DNA of 53,292 nucleotides from an uncultured Candidatus Competibacteraceae bacterium (GCA_903879705.1 CAIRMO010000148.1:1-53292); one strand, 5' to 3'; shown: positions 34,978 through 45,014, counted from the first letter of the stretch. Notes: generated from the sequence alone by a model not told the origin. A program made the numbers and translations.

Positions 34978-37900
34978 ATGCTGGTCCCGGAAGAAGACCG
35001 TGCCGCCCTGGAAGCGGAAGTTGCCGAATTGCTCGGCATTCTCGAAACGCTGCCGACGGCGGATGACGGCAGCGGCAGCAACGACCGTGTTGACCTCAGC
35101 GGTTACACCGCACAGGTCGCACAGATCGGTCGGTTGGCGGGCAACGCCGGATTGCCGGGACTGTGGGAGGTTTGCCAGCAGTTTCGGGAACGGCTGGTTA
35201 CGGCTGAGGCGGGCGGGCTGGACCTTGATGACACGGTGCGGGAACGGCTGGAGGAATGGCCGATTCTGGTCATCGGTTATCTCGGCGATCCGACTGATCA
35301 GGAGGCTGGCGCGGCGTTGATCACGCATTTGGGCAGCCCGGCCTGGAATCTGTCACTGTCGATCCAGTCCGCCGAGGCATTGCGCGGAATGCTGACCGGG
35401 GAAACGCGGGCGCTCGACCCGGTAACCCCGCCAACGCCGGAGACCGTGAAACAGGAATGCGCTGATCTGCCGGTGCCCGTCAAAAGTGCCGAACCACCGA
35501 CCCTGATCGTTGCAACGGTCGTGGAGGAGCCAGCGGTTTTTCCTGAGCCGATCGATGTGGAACCCGAACCCGCCATTGAGGATGCAGAACCGGTTGCAGC
35601 AATAGCTGACATCAGCAGCGCCGAACAGGCGTTGTTGAATATCCTCAGCGCGGAACTGGCGCAGATGGCCGAAGCGGCTGCCAAAATGATCGCCGTCGCC
35701 GCATCGGCCGATCAGCCGCCCGCAGTCCGGGGTGAAGCCTTGACCGGTTATGCCGAATATTTGGAGCGGCTCGGCGATGCGTCCGGTTCGATTGGCCTGA
35801 CCGGCTTGCAGCAGGTTTGCACCGTTCTGCAAAACCATCTGCATGATTTGGTTGCTCAACCGGAACCGTTGACCGCCCCGCAACAACACGCCATTCAACT
35901 CTGGCCGGAGCTGGCGCTCGACTACCTGCGCGCTTTGCACGACCGCCCGGTTTGCGCGGCGCTGACTACGCACCTGCAAGACCCCGGTTGGCCGTACCCC
36001 TTGCCAACGGCTGAAATGGAACCCCTGCTGGAACAACTGGCGACGGCCAAGCTGGCCACGGGCGATGATGAAGCGCCGGCCCGGCCCACTCAGGCCCAGC
36101 CGGATGACGTGTCGCTGGCGCTGCCCGCCGATGTCAACCCGGAATTGCTGGATGGGTTGTTGCAGGAATTGCCCCAGCAGACCGCCGAGTTTTCGGTCGC
36201 GATTCAACGGTTGGCGGCCGGTCAGGGCGGACTCCGGGAGGTCGATGTAGCGCGGCGCATCGCCCATACCCTGAAAGGTGCCGGCAATACGGTCGGGGTG
36301 CGCGGCATTGCGACCCTGACTCATCAGATCGAAGACATTCTGGACGCGCTCGCCGTCCATGAAGCGTTGCCTAACCGTCCGCTGGCCGAGACCTTGCTGA
36401 ATGCGGCGGATTGTCTGGAGGCGATGAGCGAGGCGCTGCTGGGCGTCAGTGCTGCGCCGCCACAAGCTCAAACGGTATTGCAAGCGGTGCTGGACTGGGC
36501 CAATCGTCTTGACCAGACCGGCATTCCGGTTGACGACGAGGACGATCTGCCGCCCGCGTCGCCGGTGGTCACGGAAACCGTGTTGGCTGAGGCAGCAGCT
36601 CCGGCCCAACCCCAGCCGATCCCCACGGCTGAAGCCACCTTACGGGTGCCGGCGCAGTGGGTGGATGAACTGCTGCGGCTGGTCGGCGAGAGCATCATCC
36701 TCACCGGTCAGGTTCAGGAGCGGGTGCGCCAGACTCTCGTCCAGACCAAGGCGGTGATCGGACAAAACCGCCAGTTCCAGCAATTGACCAGCGAGCTGGA
36801 ACAGTTGGTCGATATTCGCAATGTGTCGTCGCCGCTATCCCGGACGATGCAGCGCGGCGATTTCGATCCGCTCGAATTGGAACAGTACAGCGAATTGAAT
36901 ACCGTCACCCACCGGCTGGTGGAAGCCGTCACCGATAGCCGCGATCTGGATCGGGCCATTGCCGAGGGTCTGACCACGCTGGATGTGTTGCTGGTCGAGC
37001 AGAGCCGGTTGCACCGGGAGAGTCAGGAAGCGGTATTGCGGACCCGGATGGTACCGCTCCAGACGGTCGTGCCACGGCTGCAACGCGGTGTCCGTCAGAC
37101 CTGCCGGCTGGTGGATAAAGATGCCGAATTGACGGTGCTAGGCGCGGAGACGCTGATCGACAGCCAGGTGCTGAACGGCATGATCGACCCGCTGATGCAC
37201 ATCCTGCGTAATGCGGTCGATCATGGCATCGAAACGCCCACCGAACGTCGGCAATTGGGCAAACCGCCGGTCGGGCGGATCGAACTCAGCGTGCTGCGCG
37301 AAGGCAACGCCATTGCGATCCGCTGTCAGGACGACGGGGCCGGCCTTGATCTGGCCGCCATCCGGCACACGGCGCTGGAGCGGGGCTTGATCAACGCCGA
37401 TCAAATTCTGACCGACGATGAACTGGTGCGATTGATCCTGTTGCCGGGCTTTTCTACCCGCAGCGCGGCGACCCAGACTTCAGGACGCGGCATCGGCATG
37501 GATATGGTCTACAGCCGACTGCTGGAGCTGAAAGGTTCGCTGCGAATTCAGACCCGGCCCGGTCAAGGTTCGCTGATGGAATTGCGGCTGCCGGTGACCC
37601 TGATCGCCACGCACGCCCTGCTGGTGCGGATGAATAGCCGGATGTACGCCCTTTCGGACCGGGGCATCGAGCAGATTCTGTATTCCGGGGCCGGAGTGAT
37701 TCAGCCGCTGGGTAATGCCACGATTTACCAAGTGGGCAATGCCGTTTACGAACTGACTGCGCTTGATACCCTGCTCAACTTGCCGACGGACCGGCGGACC
37801 CGCCCCCGCACGTCCATGCCGGTGCTGCTGGTGCGGGAAGAAACCGGCGCGCTGCGGGCGGTGCTGGTGCAGGAAACCGTGGACAGCCGCGAGCTGGTGG

Positions 37901-38448
37901 TCAAACCCCTGGGCCGCTATGTACCCAAAATCAACGGGGTGGTCGGCGCGACTATCCTCGGCGATGGCAGCGTCGCGCCGGTGCTGGATATGCCGGAATT
38001 GTTGCGCACCCTCCCGACCGCGATCCGTCCGGCGCTGACGACCGCAACCGTTCAACCGATACCGGCAGCGCCCGCGACTCATCGCCTCTTCGCACTGGTG
38101 GTCGACGATTCGTTGAGCGCCCGCCGTTCACTGGCGCAGCTTGCCCAGGATGCCGGCCTCGAAGTCCGCACCGCCCGCGATGGGCTGGAGGCGATCGAGC
38201 TTATCGCCAGCAAGCGCCCGGATATTGTGCTGGCCGATCTCGAAATGCCGCGCATGAACGGGCTGGAACTGGCCGCGCATTTACGCGCCAATCAGGCCAC
38301 CCGCGACCTGCCGATCATCATGATCACCTCGCGATCTACCGACAAACATCGGCGCGAAGCCGCGGCGATGGGCGTCAATGTCTATCTAACCAAGCCGTTT
38401 GCCGAAGACGAACTGCTCGGCCACCTCAAAAAGCTGTTGCCGCCGTGA
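34978..38448 (+). CDS. ChpA/PilL-like hybrid CheA histidine kinase with receiver, 1156 aa
   Basis: This is the central kinase of the Chp system. The first ~370 residues are two degenerate Hpt-like or helical segments joined by acidic linkers. The phospho-histidine is His430 in RRIAHTLKGAGNTVG. The dimerisation/ATPase core follows: HILRNAVDHGIE (~740), DDGAGLDL and GRGIGMDMVYSRLLELKG. A CheW-like domain comes next (THALLVRMNSRMYALSDRGI), and a C-terminal receiver with phosphoacceptor Asp1087 (IVLADLEMPRMNG) and YLTKPF. Only one canonical Hpt His was seen, fewer than in Pseudomonas ChpA. Its stop overlaps the next ATG (TGATG). Confidence 0.93.
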   Translation: MLVPEEDRAALEAEVAELLGILETLPTADDGSGSNDRVDLSGYTAQVAQIGRLAGNAGLPGLWEVCQQFRERLVTAEAGGLDLDDTVRERLEEWPILVIGYLGDPTDQEAGAALITHLGSPAWNLSLSIQSAEALRGMLTGETRALDPVTPPTPETVKQECADLPVPVKSAEPPTLIVATVVEEPAVFPEPIDVEPEPAIEDAEPVAAIADISSAEQALLNILSAELAQMAEAAAKMIAVAASADQPPAVRGEALTGYAEYLERLGDASGSIGLTGLQQVCTVLQNHLHDLVAQPEPLTAPQQHAIQLWPELALDYLRALHDRPVCAALTTHLQDPGWPYPLPTAEMEPLLEQLATAKLATGDDEAPARPTQAQPDDVSLALPADVNPELLDGLLQELPQQTAEFSVAIQRLAAGQGGLREVDVARRIAHTLKGAGNTVGVRGIATLTHQIEDILDALAVHEALPNRPLAETLLNAADCLEAMSEALLGVSAAPPQAQTVLQAVLDWANRLDQTGIPVDDEDDLPPASPVVTETVLAEAAAPAQPQPIPTAEATLRVPAQWVDELLRLVGESIILTGQVQERVRQTLVQTKAVIGQNRQFQQLTSELEQLVDIRNVSSPLSRTMQRGDFDPLELEQYSELNTVTHRLVEAVTDSRDLDRAIAEGLTTLDVLLVEQSRLHRESQEAVLRTRMVPLQTVVPRLQRGVRQTCRLVDKDAELTVLGAETLIDSQVLNGMIDPLMHILRNAVDHGIETPTERRQLGKPPVGRIELSVLREGNAIAIRCQDDGAGLDLAAIRHTALERGLINADQILTDDELVRLILLPGFSTRSAATQTSGRGIGMDMVYSRLLELKGSLRIQTRPGQGSLMELRLPVTLIATHALLVRMNSRMYALSDRGIEQILYSGAGVIQPLGNATIYQVGNAVYELTALDTLLNLPTDRRTRPRTSMPVLLVREETGALRAVLVQETVDSRELVVKPLGRYVPKINGVVGATILGDGSVAPVLDMPELLRTLPTAIRPALTTATVQPIPAAPATHRLFALVVDDSLSARRSLAQLAQDAGLEVRTARDGLEAIELIASKRPDIVLADLEMPRMNGLELAAHLRANQATRDLPIIMITSRSTDKHRREAAAMGVNVYLTKPFAEDELLGHLKKLLPP

Positions 38449-38924
38449 TGAGCGAATCGAATCCAACCGGTTTGGCGGCGGTGCCAGACACCCGGAGTTT
38501 TATCCGGCTGACCCTCGATGACCGGCAATGGCTGGTGCCGCGAACCGAAGCGCAGGGACTGGCGTCGTTGCTGGATCTTGACCGCGAGGTGCGAGCGCCG
38601 CACAGCCTCGGCGCGCTGGGGATTGCCGGTGAATGGTGGCCGGTCTACTGCCTGTCGGGCGAGCTGCGCCGGTTGCCGGGGTTGCCGGCGGCGCGCCAGG
38701 TTTGCCTGTTACTGAACAACGGCGTCGATCAGTTGGGTCTGGCCTGCGACCAGGTTGATACGGTGACCGAATCGATCCATCTTCATCCAGTGCCGGTTTG
38801 CATGACCCCGCCGGATTCGCCGATTCTGGCGCTGGCGGTGCTGGAGCGGGGATTGGGTTGCGTGACCACCACCGAGCAACTGGCCCGCCGGATCGCCACG
38901 TTCAAGGATGACGCCAATGGCTGA
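38448..38924 (+). CDS. CheW-like protein 1 after the Chp kinase (ChpC-like), 158 aa
   Basis: A CheW fold is suggested by SFIRLTLDDRQWLVPRTEA, HSLGALGIAGEWWPVYCLSGEL and CLLLNNGVDQLGLACDQV, the usual strand order including the WPVYCL position of the PVFDL motif. It overlaps the kinase stop by one base and the following gene by eight. Its role may be that of ChpC, an accessory adaptor linking other receptors to the kinase. Confidence 0.78.
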   Translation: MSESNPTGLAAVPDTRSFIRLTLDDRQWLVPRTEAQGLASLLDLDREVRAPHSLGALGIAGEWWPVYCLSGELRRLPGLPAARQVCLLLNNGVDQLGLACDQVDTVTESIHLHPVPVCMTPPDSPILALAVLERGLGCVTTTEQLARRIATFKDDANG

Positions 38925-39453
38925 GAACGGGTCCGGCAGCAATGCCTGGCTGCTGGCGCTGGATCCTTCCTTACGCGCCGCAGTCGGCGAACGCGAGTTG
39001 ATCCAGTTGATCGAAACGCCCACTTTGCTAGAGGTGCCGCTCAGTCCGTATTACTGCCGACAGGTGCTGGTCTGGAACCAGATTTTGTTGCCGGTGATGA
39101 ATTTAGCCAACGGTCTGCGTCGGCAACCCGCCGCGCCGGATCAATCGAGGCTGGCTGGCATCTTCGGCTATCAGCTGATGCCGGGGGCGAAACCGGCTTA
39201 TGGCGCATTGCTGCTGGCCGGTATCCCGGAGCGAATCCGGGTTGCAGATGATCAGGCCTGCCTGCTGCCGAAACGGCCAGCGGGCTGGCGGGCTGTGGCC
39301 ATCGCCTGTTTCAAACACGGCGGCCACCCGATTCCCGTTCTCGACTTGCCGCACCTGTTCAGCGGCGCTTTGCGTTCAGTTTTGACATCCCGGGGAAATT
39401 TAAAAGGGCATTCAGCGTCTCTTGGCGCACCATTCACTCAACTGTGGACCTGA
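38917..39453 (+). CDS. CheW-like protein 2, 178 aa
   Basis: A divergent CheW-type domain: [38 protein letters not shown] (equivalent to the receptor-binding strand) and [16 protein letters not shown]. The ATG at 38917 overlaps the previous stop and has AAGGATG upstream. This is the third separate CheW-like gene of the cluster, in addition to the CheW domain inside the kinase. No CheR (PilK) or CheB (ChpB) gene follows; purE comes next. Confidence 0.75.
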   Translation: MAENGSGSNAWLLALDPSLRAAVGERELIQLIETPTLLEVPLSPYYCRQVLVWNQILLPVMNLANGLRRQPAAPDQSRLAGIFGYQLMPGAKPAYGALLLAGIPERIRVADDQACLLPKRPAGWRAVAIACFKHGGHPIPVLDLPHLFSGALRSVLTSRGNLKGHSASLGAPFTQLWT

Positions 39454-39458
39454 CCGAC

Positions 39459-39956
39459 ATGAATCCGCTGATTGGCTTGATCATGGGATCAACCTCCGAC
39501 TGGACTACGCTGGAACACGCGGCAAATACCCTGGACACACTCGGCGTTCCCTATGAAGTCCGGGTAGTGTCCGCCCATCGCACCCCCGATCTGCTGTTTG
39601 ACTACGCTGCCGGGGCTGAGGCGCGGGGATTGGAGATCATCATTGCCGGAGCGGGCGGGGCGGCCCATCTGCCCGGCATGGCTGCCGCAAAAACCGTATT
39701 GCCGGTGCTGGGCGTACCGGTGCAATCGGCGGCGCTCAATGGCCTCGATTCGCTGTTGTCCATTGTGCAAATGCCGGGCGGGATTCCAGTCGGGACGCTG
39801 GCGATTGGCAAAGCCGGGGCGATCAACGCGGCCCTGCTGGCGACGGCCATGCTCGGCAATAAATATCCGGCGTTTCGGGAAGCAGTGCGTGACTTTCGCA
39901 CCCGCCAGACCGCGACCGTCCTTAGTCAATCCGATCCCCGGAGCAACCCGTTATGA
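39459..39956 (+). CDS. purE: N5-carboxyaminoimidazole ribonucleotide mutase, 165 aa
   Basis: Class I PurE converts N5-CAIR to CAIR in purine biosynthesis. Visible signatures are LIMGSTSDW (Ser/Asp of the active site), VVSAHRTPD, and [12 protein letters not shown], with [14 protein letters not shown] later. The ATG at 39459 starts immediately after the CheW-like stop and matches the family N-terminus. The stop overlaps the purK start in an ATGA, so the pair is translationally coupled. Confidence 0.96.
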   Translation: MNPLIGLIMGSTSDWTTLEHAANTLDTLGVPYEVRVVSAHRTPDLLFDYAAGAEARGLEIIIAGAGGAAHLPGMAAAKTVLPVLGVPVQSAALNGLDSLLSIVQMPGGIPVGTLAIGKAGAINAALLATAMLGNKYPAFREAVRDFRTRQTATVLSQSDPRSNPL

Positions 39957-41050
39957 AGGTCGGCATCGTCGGCGGCGGGCAACTGGCTCGAATGCTGGTT
40001 TTGGCGGGCTACCCGCTGGGCCTGCAATTCCGGGTACTGGATCCGGCAGCAGACGCCTGCGCCGGTCAGGTCGCGGAGCTGATTCATGGCGGTTACCACG
40101 ACGAAACCCGGCTGAGGCAACTGGCGGCGTGGGCTGACGTCGCCACCTTTGATTTTGAAAACGCGCCCGCCGCCGCCGCCGCGATCCTGTCACGGCAAAC
40201 GGCGGTCTATCCCCCGGAGGAGGCGCTGGCGGTTGCCCAGGATCGGTTGGCGGAAAAAACCCTGTTCTGGGAGCTGGGCATCCCGGTTCCGACCTTCTCG
40301 ACCGTGGACAGCCTGGCGGAATTGCACGATGCGGCCCAGCGGGTCGGGCTGCCGGCGGTGCTGAAAACCCGCCGGCTGGGCTATGACGGCAAGGGGCAAC
40401 GAGTATTGCGGACTGCCGAGGAGTTAGAACCCGCTTGGCAGGCGCTGGGCGCTGCCCCGCTGATTCTGGATGGCTTCGTGCCGTTCGAGCGGGAAGTGTC
40501 GGTGCTGGCGGTGCGCGGGCGCAGTGGTGAAACTGCGTTCTATCCGCTGGTCGAAAATCAGCACCGCGATGGGATTTTGCGGCGGTCACACGCGCCGTTT
40601 TATGCCCCGAAGCTGGAGCGGGAAGGTTTTGATTATGCCCGCCGATTATTGGAACGGCTGAACTACGTCGGGTTGCTGGCGATTGAATTCTTTGTCAAGG
40701 ACGGTCATTTGATCGTCAACGAAATGGCCCCCCGCGTTCACAACTCCGGGCATTGGACGATTGAGGGGGCGGTGACCAGCCAGTTTGAGAATCATCTGCG
40801 TGCCATTCTGGGCTTGCCGCTGGGTTCCACTGCCGCCATTGGGTATTCCGCGATGCTGAATTGCCTCGGCGAGCTGCCGGAACCGGCGGCGGTTCTGGCG
40901 GTGCCGGGGGCGCATTACCATGCTTACGGCAAGGCCCCGCGTCCGGGCCGCAAGGTCGGGCATCTCACCCTGTGGGCTGATGACCCGGCTGTACTGCAAG
41001 CCGGACTTAAGCGGCTGGCAGCGCTGGTCGATGGCGGCTCACCCGGCTAA
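39953..41050 (+). CDS. purK: 5-(carboxyamino)imidazole ribonucleotide synthase, 365 aa
   Basis: This ATP-grasp enzyme carboxylates AIR using bicarbonate and ATP. It starts [22 protein letters not shown]-grasp elements include [32 protein letters not shown], and [23 protein letters not shown] (metal ligands). Length is typical (355-390). The stop overlaps that of the convergent hotdog gene by three bases. Confidence 0.96.
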   Translation: MKVGIVGGGQLARMLVLAGYPLGLQFRVLDPAADACAGQVAELIHGGYHDETRLRQLAAWADVATFDFENAPAAAAAILSRQTAVYPPEEALAVAQDRLAEKTLFWELGIPVPTFSTVDSLAELHDAAQRVGLPAVLKTRRLGYDGKGQRVLRTAEELEPAWQALGAAPLILDGFVPFEREVSVLAVRGRSGETAFYPLVENQHRDGILRRSHAPFYAPKLEREGFDYARRLLERLNYVGLLAIEFFVKDGHLIVNEMAPRVHNSGHWTIEGAVTSQFENHLRAILGLPLGSTAAIGYSAMLNCLGELPEPAAVLAVPGAHYHAYGKAPRPGRKVGHLTLWADDPAVLQAGLKRLAALVDGGSPG

Positions 41051-41403
41051 TCCTGAAGTTCGGGCGGGTCGCTAACCGGAACCAGCAGGCCTTGGGCGAC
41101 GGGCTGACCGTCCTCCCGCAGACACTCGAACCGCACCCGGCCAGAGCCAGCGTCTACCAAGCGGATCGTGAACGCCTGTTCCGGACGCAGCGGCGCCAGA
41201 AATTTCACGGTCGGCATACTGAGCAACCGCCCATCGACTCGCCAGTCCGCCAGCGCCTGGAGAATTTCGTCCAGAATGACCACGCCGGGGACGATGGGAT
41301 TGCCGGGAAAGTGGCCGATCAGCGCCGGATGGTCGGCGGGAATCACCCCGCGGGTTTCAAACCTCATCGACGTTTCAAACCTCATCGGCGTTTCAAACCT
41401 CAT
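41047..41403 (-). CDS. Hotdog-fold 3-hydroxyacyl-ACP dehydratase (ApeI/FabZ-like), ~118 aa
   Basis: The FabZ-type motif HPALIGHFPGNPIVPGVVILDE carries the active-site His, and the VKFLAPLRPEQAFTIRL strand follows, as in thioester dehydratases of the ApeI group. The start is ambiguous. Three in-frame ATGs (41403, 41385, 41367) lie in a tandem 18-bp repeat, each preceded by a GAGG from the copy before, giving an N-terminus with MRFET repeated. The first ATG overlaps the end of the ligase gene, so the two are coupled. A pairing of ligase and dehydratase is typical of aryl-polyene-like lipid clusters, but no ketosynthase or ACP is present here. Confidence 0.8.
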   Translation of the reverse strand: MRFETPMRFETSMRFETRGVIPADHPALIGHFPGNPIVPGVVILDEILQALADWRVDGRLLSMPTVKFLAPLRPEQAFTIRLVDAGSGRVRFECLREDGQPVAQGLLVPVSDPPELQD

Positions 41404-41407
41404 CGAC
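41354..41407. repeat. Three tandem copies of an 18-bp unit carrying start codon, SD and stop
   Basis: The unit GTTTCAAACCTCATCGAC occurs at 41354-41371, 41372-41389 (one change, A to G) and 41390-41407. On the minus strand each copy contains ATGAGG. That gives an ATG for the dehydratase and a GAGG Shine-Dalgarno for the next copy's ATG 12 bases on. The rightmost copy supplies the ligase stop. Confidence 0.9.
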
Positions 41408-42706
41408 GGTGGACCGTAGCACGGCAACCAACGCCAACAGGCGCTCCCGGGTGATCTTGCCGGTTTCGTTGCGCGGCAAAGCCTCCACTTTCAGCAGTGG
41501 CCGGGGCAAAAACAGCGGATCAAGCCGTTCAGCCAGCGCCGTCAGAATTTCGCGCTCACTCAAGCCGGGTGCCACCACCAGCGCAATGAGTCGTTCAACT
41601 CCGCCTCCAGTGCCGTCCGGCATGGCGAATACTCCTTCCGTTACGCCCGCGATGGCGTTGATCTGGTGGTTGAGATAGGCCAGCGAACTGCGCTTGCCGG
41701 CAATGTTGACCAGATCCTCGCTACGTCCGATCAACGTGAATTCGGTTTCGCTGCACACTTCTACGATGTCGCTCAACGCGACCGGTTCCGGTAGATGCGC
41801 GCCGGACAGCTCACCGTCGTGCCAGTGAAACCCGTCGTATAACCGCCAGCGGTCGCCATCCAGGGTGCGGCGGCTGGCGATGGATCCGGCCTCGGTGCAG
41901 CCGTAAATTTCCAGCACTGGCGCATTGAACGCCGCTTCAGCCTGTGCGGCCAGTTCCGGGGCCAGCGGCGCGGTGGCCGAGATCAGCCAAGCCATATCCG
42001 GCCAGCGCAAGCCGGCACTGACGCAAGCCCGCAGATGAACCGGCGTAGTAACCAGAACCCGCCGCCCCGGCGTTTCCAGCAGCGCAGTCCGCACATCCTC
42101 CGGGAAAAATGGCCGGCCAGCATGAACGCTGACCCCGCCGGTCAGCGGAGCCATGATCGAGGTTTCCAGGCCGTACAGGTGCTGGGGCGGCACGGTCGCC
42201 ACGATGCCTGTTCCCGCCGCAAAGCCGAAGCGGTGCCGGGCCTGTTGTGCGCCATTCATCAGTTCGCCCCAGGTTTTGGGATGGGGTTTGGCGCGGCCAG
42301 TGCTGCCGGAAGTAAAGGCGATAGCCATGATCTGCGCTACCGGTAGTTCGGGAACGGTCGGCGGCAGATCGTCAGCCGTTTCCAGCGCCAGCCACGCCGC
42401 GAGATCGGCATCGACGACTGACGCACTGTCGGGATAGGCTTCTGCCAGTTGCTGCAAGTGCAGGTCGGCGCGACTGGACGGCAACAGGTTCGTCTGGCCG
42501 TTGACGCCAACCGCCGCAAACAGCGCCATGAATCGATAGCGATCTTCGCAGCGATTGAAAATGAACCGGACGGCGGGTAAATGGCGGGCGATGCCGGCGA
42601 CCTGACGCAGGAACGCGGCACGACTAATCGGCGCACCCTCTCGCCAGACTAGGGGCGTGTCGAGCGCGGTCACCGTGGACAGCAAAGGGAGTTTGGTGGG
42701 CGTCAT
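41393..42706 (-). CDS. AMP-forming acyl/aryl ligase, 437 aa
   Basis: This is an adenylate-forming enzyme of the acyl-CoA/acyl-ACP synthetase class. The P-loop-like signature is IAFTSGSTGRAKPHPKTWGE, followed by LEIYGCTEAGSIASRR (the YGxTE motif), IGRSEDLVNIAGKR and a C-terminal catalytic lysine in ALPRNETGKITRERLL. It is shorter than fatty-acyl-CoA ligases and resembles ligases next to ApeI-type dehydratases. The ATG at 42706 is preferred over a TTG at 42736. It ends inside the 18-bp tandem repeat and overlaps the dehydratase start. Confidence 0.85.
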   Translation of the reverse strand: MTPTKLPLLSTVTALDTPLVWREGAPISRAAFLRQVAGIARHLPAVRFIFNRCEDRYRFMALFAAVGVNGQTNLLPSSRADLHLQQLAEAYPDSASVVDADLAAWLALETADDLPPTVPELPVAQIMAIAFTSGSTGRAKPHPKTWGELMNGAQQARHRFGFAAGTGIVATVPPQHLYGLETSIMAPLTGGVSVHAGRPFFPEDVRTALLETPGRRVLVTTPVHLRACVSAGLRWPDMAWLISATAPLAPELAAQAEAAFNAPVLEIYGCTEAGSIASRRTLDGDRWRLYDGFHWHDGELSGAHLPEPVALSDIVEVCSETEFTLIGRSEDLVNIAGKRSSLAYLNHQINAIAGVTEGVFAMPDGTGGGVERLIALVVAPGLSEREILTALAERLDPLFLPRPLLKVEALPRNETGKITRERLLALVAVLRSTVDEV

Positions 42707-42772
42707 CAGGAATAGATGGCAGCAGGGAATGATCAATAGTGATCAGGAACCGGCCCGGTGGCGGTCGCCACG

Positions 42773-44668
42773 CTAACCGGCGCTCTGGCGTCCCCGGTGG
42801 TGTTTGAGATGGATCAGCAGCAGGGAAATCGCCGCGGGGGTCATGCCCGGAATCCGTCCGGCTTGACCCAGGGTGCGGGGACGATGACGGCTGAGTTTCT
42901 CTCGCGCTTCCTGGGTCAGACCGTGGACTCCGGCGTAATCCAGATCGGGCGGCAAGGGCAGGTCTTCATGGCGGCGCTGGCGGTCGATTTCGTCCCGCTG
43001 CCGGTCGATGTAGCCAGCGTACTTGGCCTGAATCTCCACCTGTTCGGCAACATGCGGATCGGCTTCTCCCGGACCGGCACCGGGCAAACTCATCAATCCG
43101 GCGTAATTCACCTCGGGCCGGCGCAATAAATCCAGTGCCCGGATCTCCTTTACTAATCCCATCGGTAAAACCCGCTGTACATCGGTTTCACTGAGTTGCG
43201 CTGGACGGATCCAGAGATCGCGCAACCGCTGGTTTTCCCGTTCAAGCGCCTCGCGCTTGGTTTCAAAAATCCGCCAGCGTTCATCGTTGACCAGTCCCAG
43301 CCGGCGACCGATTTCAGTCAGGCGCAAGTCGGCATTATCCTCACGCAATAACAACCGGTATTCGGCGCGACTGGTAAACATCCGGTAGGGTTCAGTCACG
43401 CCCCGGGTAATAAGATCGTCCACCAGGACGCCCAAATAGGCTTCATGGCGGTGCGGACGCCAGGGCGCTTCACCCTTAACATAAAGACCTGCATTGAGTC
43501 CAGCCAATAAGCCCTGGGCTGCCGCTTCTTCATAACCGGTCGTGCCATTAATCTGGCCGGCGAAAAACAAACCTTGAATCGCCCGGGTTTGCAGGGCGTC
43601 ATCCAGATCGCGCGGATCGAAAAAGTCGTATTCAATAGCATAGCCCGGCCGGGTGATATGGGCGTTTGTCAGGCCCTTCATGGATCGAACCAGCGCGTAT
43701 TGAATATCGAATGGCAGACTGGTGGAAATGCCATTGGGATAAAACTCACAGGATTGCAAACCCTCTGGCTCCAGAAAAATCTGGTGGGAATTTTTATCAG
43801 CGAAGCGGTGAATCTTGTCTTCAATCGATGGGCAATAACGCGGACCCACTCCTTCAATCACCCCGGTATACAATGGCGATCGATCCAGACCACCGCGAAT
43901 AATGTCGTGCGTCCGTTCGTTGGTATGGGTCATCCAGCAGGAGATTTGTCGAGGATGGTCGGCAACTGAACCTAGATAGGAAAACACTGGACAGGGATCA
44001 TCGCCCGGCTGTTCAGTCAATTGATCGTAATCAATGCTACGGCCGTCGAGTCGAGGTGGAGTGCCGGTCTTGAGTCGCCCGACCCGGAAGGGCAATTCCC
44101 GCAACCGCGCTGCCAGGGCATTAGCGGGCGGATCGCTGGCTCGACCACCTTCGTAATTCGTCAGTCCGATATGAATTTTCCCGGCTAGAAAGGTGCCGGC
44201 AGTTAATACCACCGCTCCGGCGCTAAACCGAATGCCGGTTTGAGTGATGACACCAGTGATCCGGTCACCCTCAATGCTTAAATCGGTAGCGGCCTGTTGA
44301 AAGATTCGCAAATTAGGCTGGTTTTCAATCAGATTTCGCACTGCCGCCTTGTACAACGCCCGGTCGGCTTGACAGCGGGTCGCCCGCACTGCCGGCCCCT
44401 TGCGGCTGTTGAGGATGCGAAATTGAATCCCGGCCTGGTCGGCGGCCTGGGCCATGATCCCGCCGAGCGCATCGATCTCCTTGACCAGATGACCCTTGCC
44501 AATCCCGCCAATGGCCGGATTACAACTCATCGCGCCGACGGTCTCAGTGGTGTGGGTCAGCAGCAGGGTACGCAGTCCCAGCCGCGCCGCCGCCATGCAC
44601 GCCTCAGTGCCCGCGTGGCCGCCGCCAATCACGATCACATCAAAGGGTTCTGGGTATTGCCTGTTCAC
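42773..44668 (-). CDS. mnmG: tRNA uridine-5-carboxymethylaminomethyl modification enzyme MnmG (GidA), 631 aa
   Basis: With MnmE, this FAD protein installs the cmnm5 group on U34 of several tRNAs. FAD binding is at [22 protein letters not shown]. The family blocks [36 protein letters not shown] and [19 protein letters not shown] are nearly invariant. The GTG at 44668 has GAAGAGG upstream and gives 631 residues against 629 in E. coli; an in-frame ATG at 44755 is less likely. RsmG (GidB), often downstream, is not present. Confidence 0.97.
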   Translation of the reverse strand: MNRQYPEPFDVIVIGGGHAGTEACMAAARLGLRTLLLTHTTETVGAMSCNPAIGGIGKGHLVKEIDALGGIMAQAADQAGIQFRILNSRKGPAVRATRCQADRALYKAAVRNLIENQPNLRIFQQAATDLSIEGDRITGVITQTGIRFSAGAVVLTAGTFLAGKIHIGLTNYEGGRASDPPANALAARLRELPFRVGRLKTGTPPRLDGRSIDYDQLTEQPGDDPCPVFSYLGSVADHPRQISCWMTHTNERTHDIIRGGLDRSPLYTGVIEGVGPRYCPSIEDKIHRFADKNSHQIFLEPEGLQSCEFYPNGISTSLPFDIQYALVRSMKGLTNAHITRPGYAIEYDFFDPRDLDDALQTRAIQGLFFAGQINGTTGYEEAAAQGLLAGLNAGLYVKGEAPWRPHRHEAYLGVLVDDLITRGVTEPYRMFTSRAEYRLLLREDNADLRLTEIGRRLGLVNDERWRIFETKREALERENQRLRDLWIRPAQLSETDVQRVLPMGLVKEIRALDLLRRPEVNYAGLMSLPGAGPGEADPHVAEQVEIQAKYAGYIDRQRDEIDRQRRHEDLPLPPDLDYAGVHGLTQEAREKLSRHRPRTLGQAGRIPGMTPAAISLLLIHLKHHRGRQSAG

Positions 44669-44761
44669 GCTGGATATTGCCTCTTCAGCCCTATTTTCGC
44701 CTACTACTACACCATGATGATCAGCCGTTCCAACAAGTTTACTATCGCTATCCAAGGATAA

Positions 44762-44986
44762 CTACTCCGATACCCCATAAATCCGCAATGGATGACGCTG
44801 ATTGCGGGCCAACGAATACTGCGCGAGCAGCTTTAAATTCGGTAATTGACTGGCGCAATGCCGCAGCAACGCCGAAAAAGCCGAAGTTACCGCACCTTCG
44901 TGCTGGAGATCGGCCTGCGCCATTGCTTGAAGTTGATCGTAATAGGCGCGAATGGCTTTATGATTAGGCTTGAGATTGAGTGGCAT
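44762..44986 (-). pseudogene. N-terminal remnant of a Type ISP-like restriction-modification enzyme, 74 codons
   Basis: The first ~45 residues, LNLKPNHKAIRAYYDQLQAM and QHEGAVTSAFSALLRHCASQ, match the opening of the very long single-chain Type ISP/Eco57I-like restriction-methylation enzymes (usually ~900-1600 residues). The frame then runs into a short unrelated tail and a stop. No helicase, methylase or nuclease part follows; mnmG begins 94 bases further on. It is most simply a 3'-deleted relic of a second restriction system. Expression of a 74-residue peptide cannot be excluded. Confidence 0.6.
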
Positions 44987-45014
44987 GGCGACTTATTCAT
45001 GGTCATTTCCTAAT

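Noticed and set aside
35353-36609. Long minus-strand frame of 418 codons inside the CheA gene
   Set aside because: It is antisense to a motif-bearing kinase and its translation is Gln/Arg/Gly-rich without any recognisable domain.
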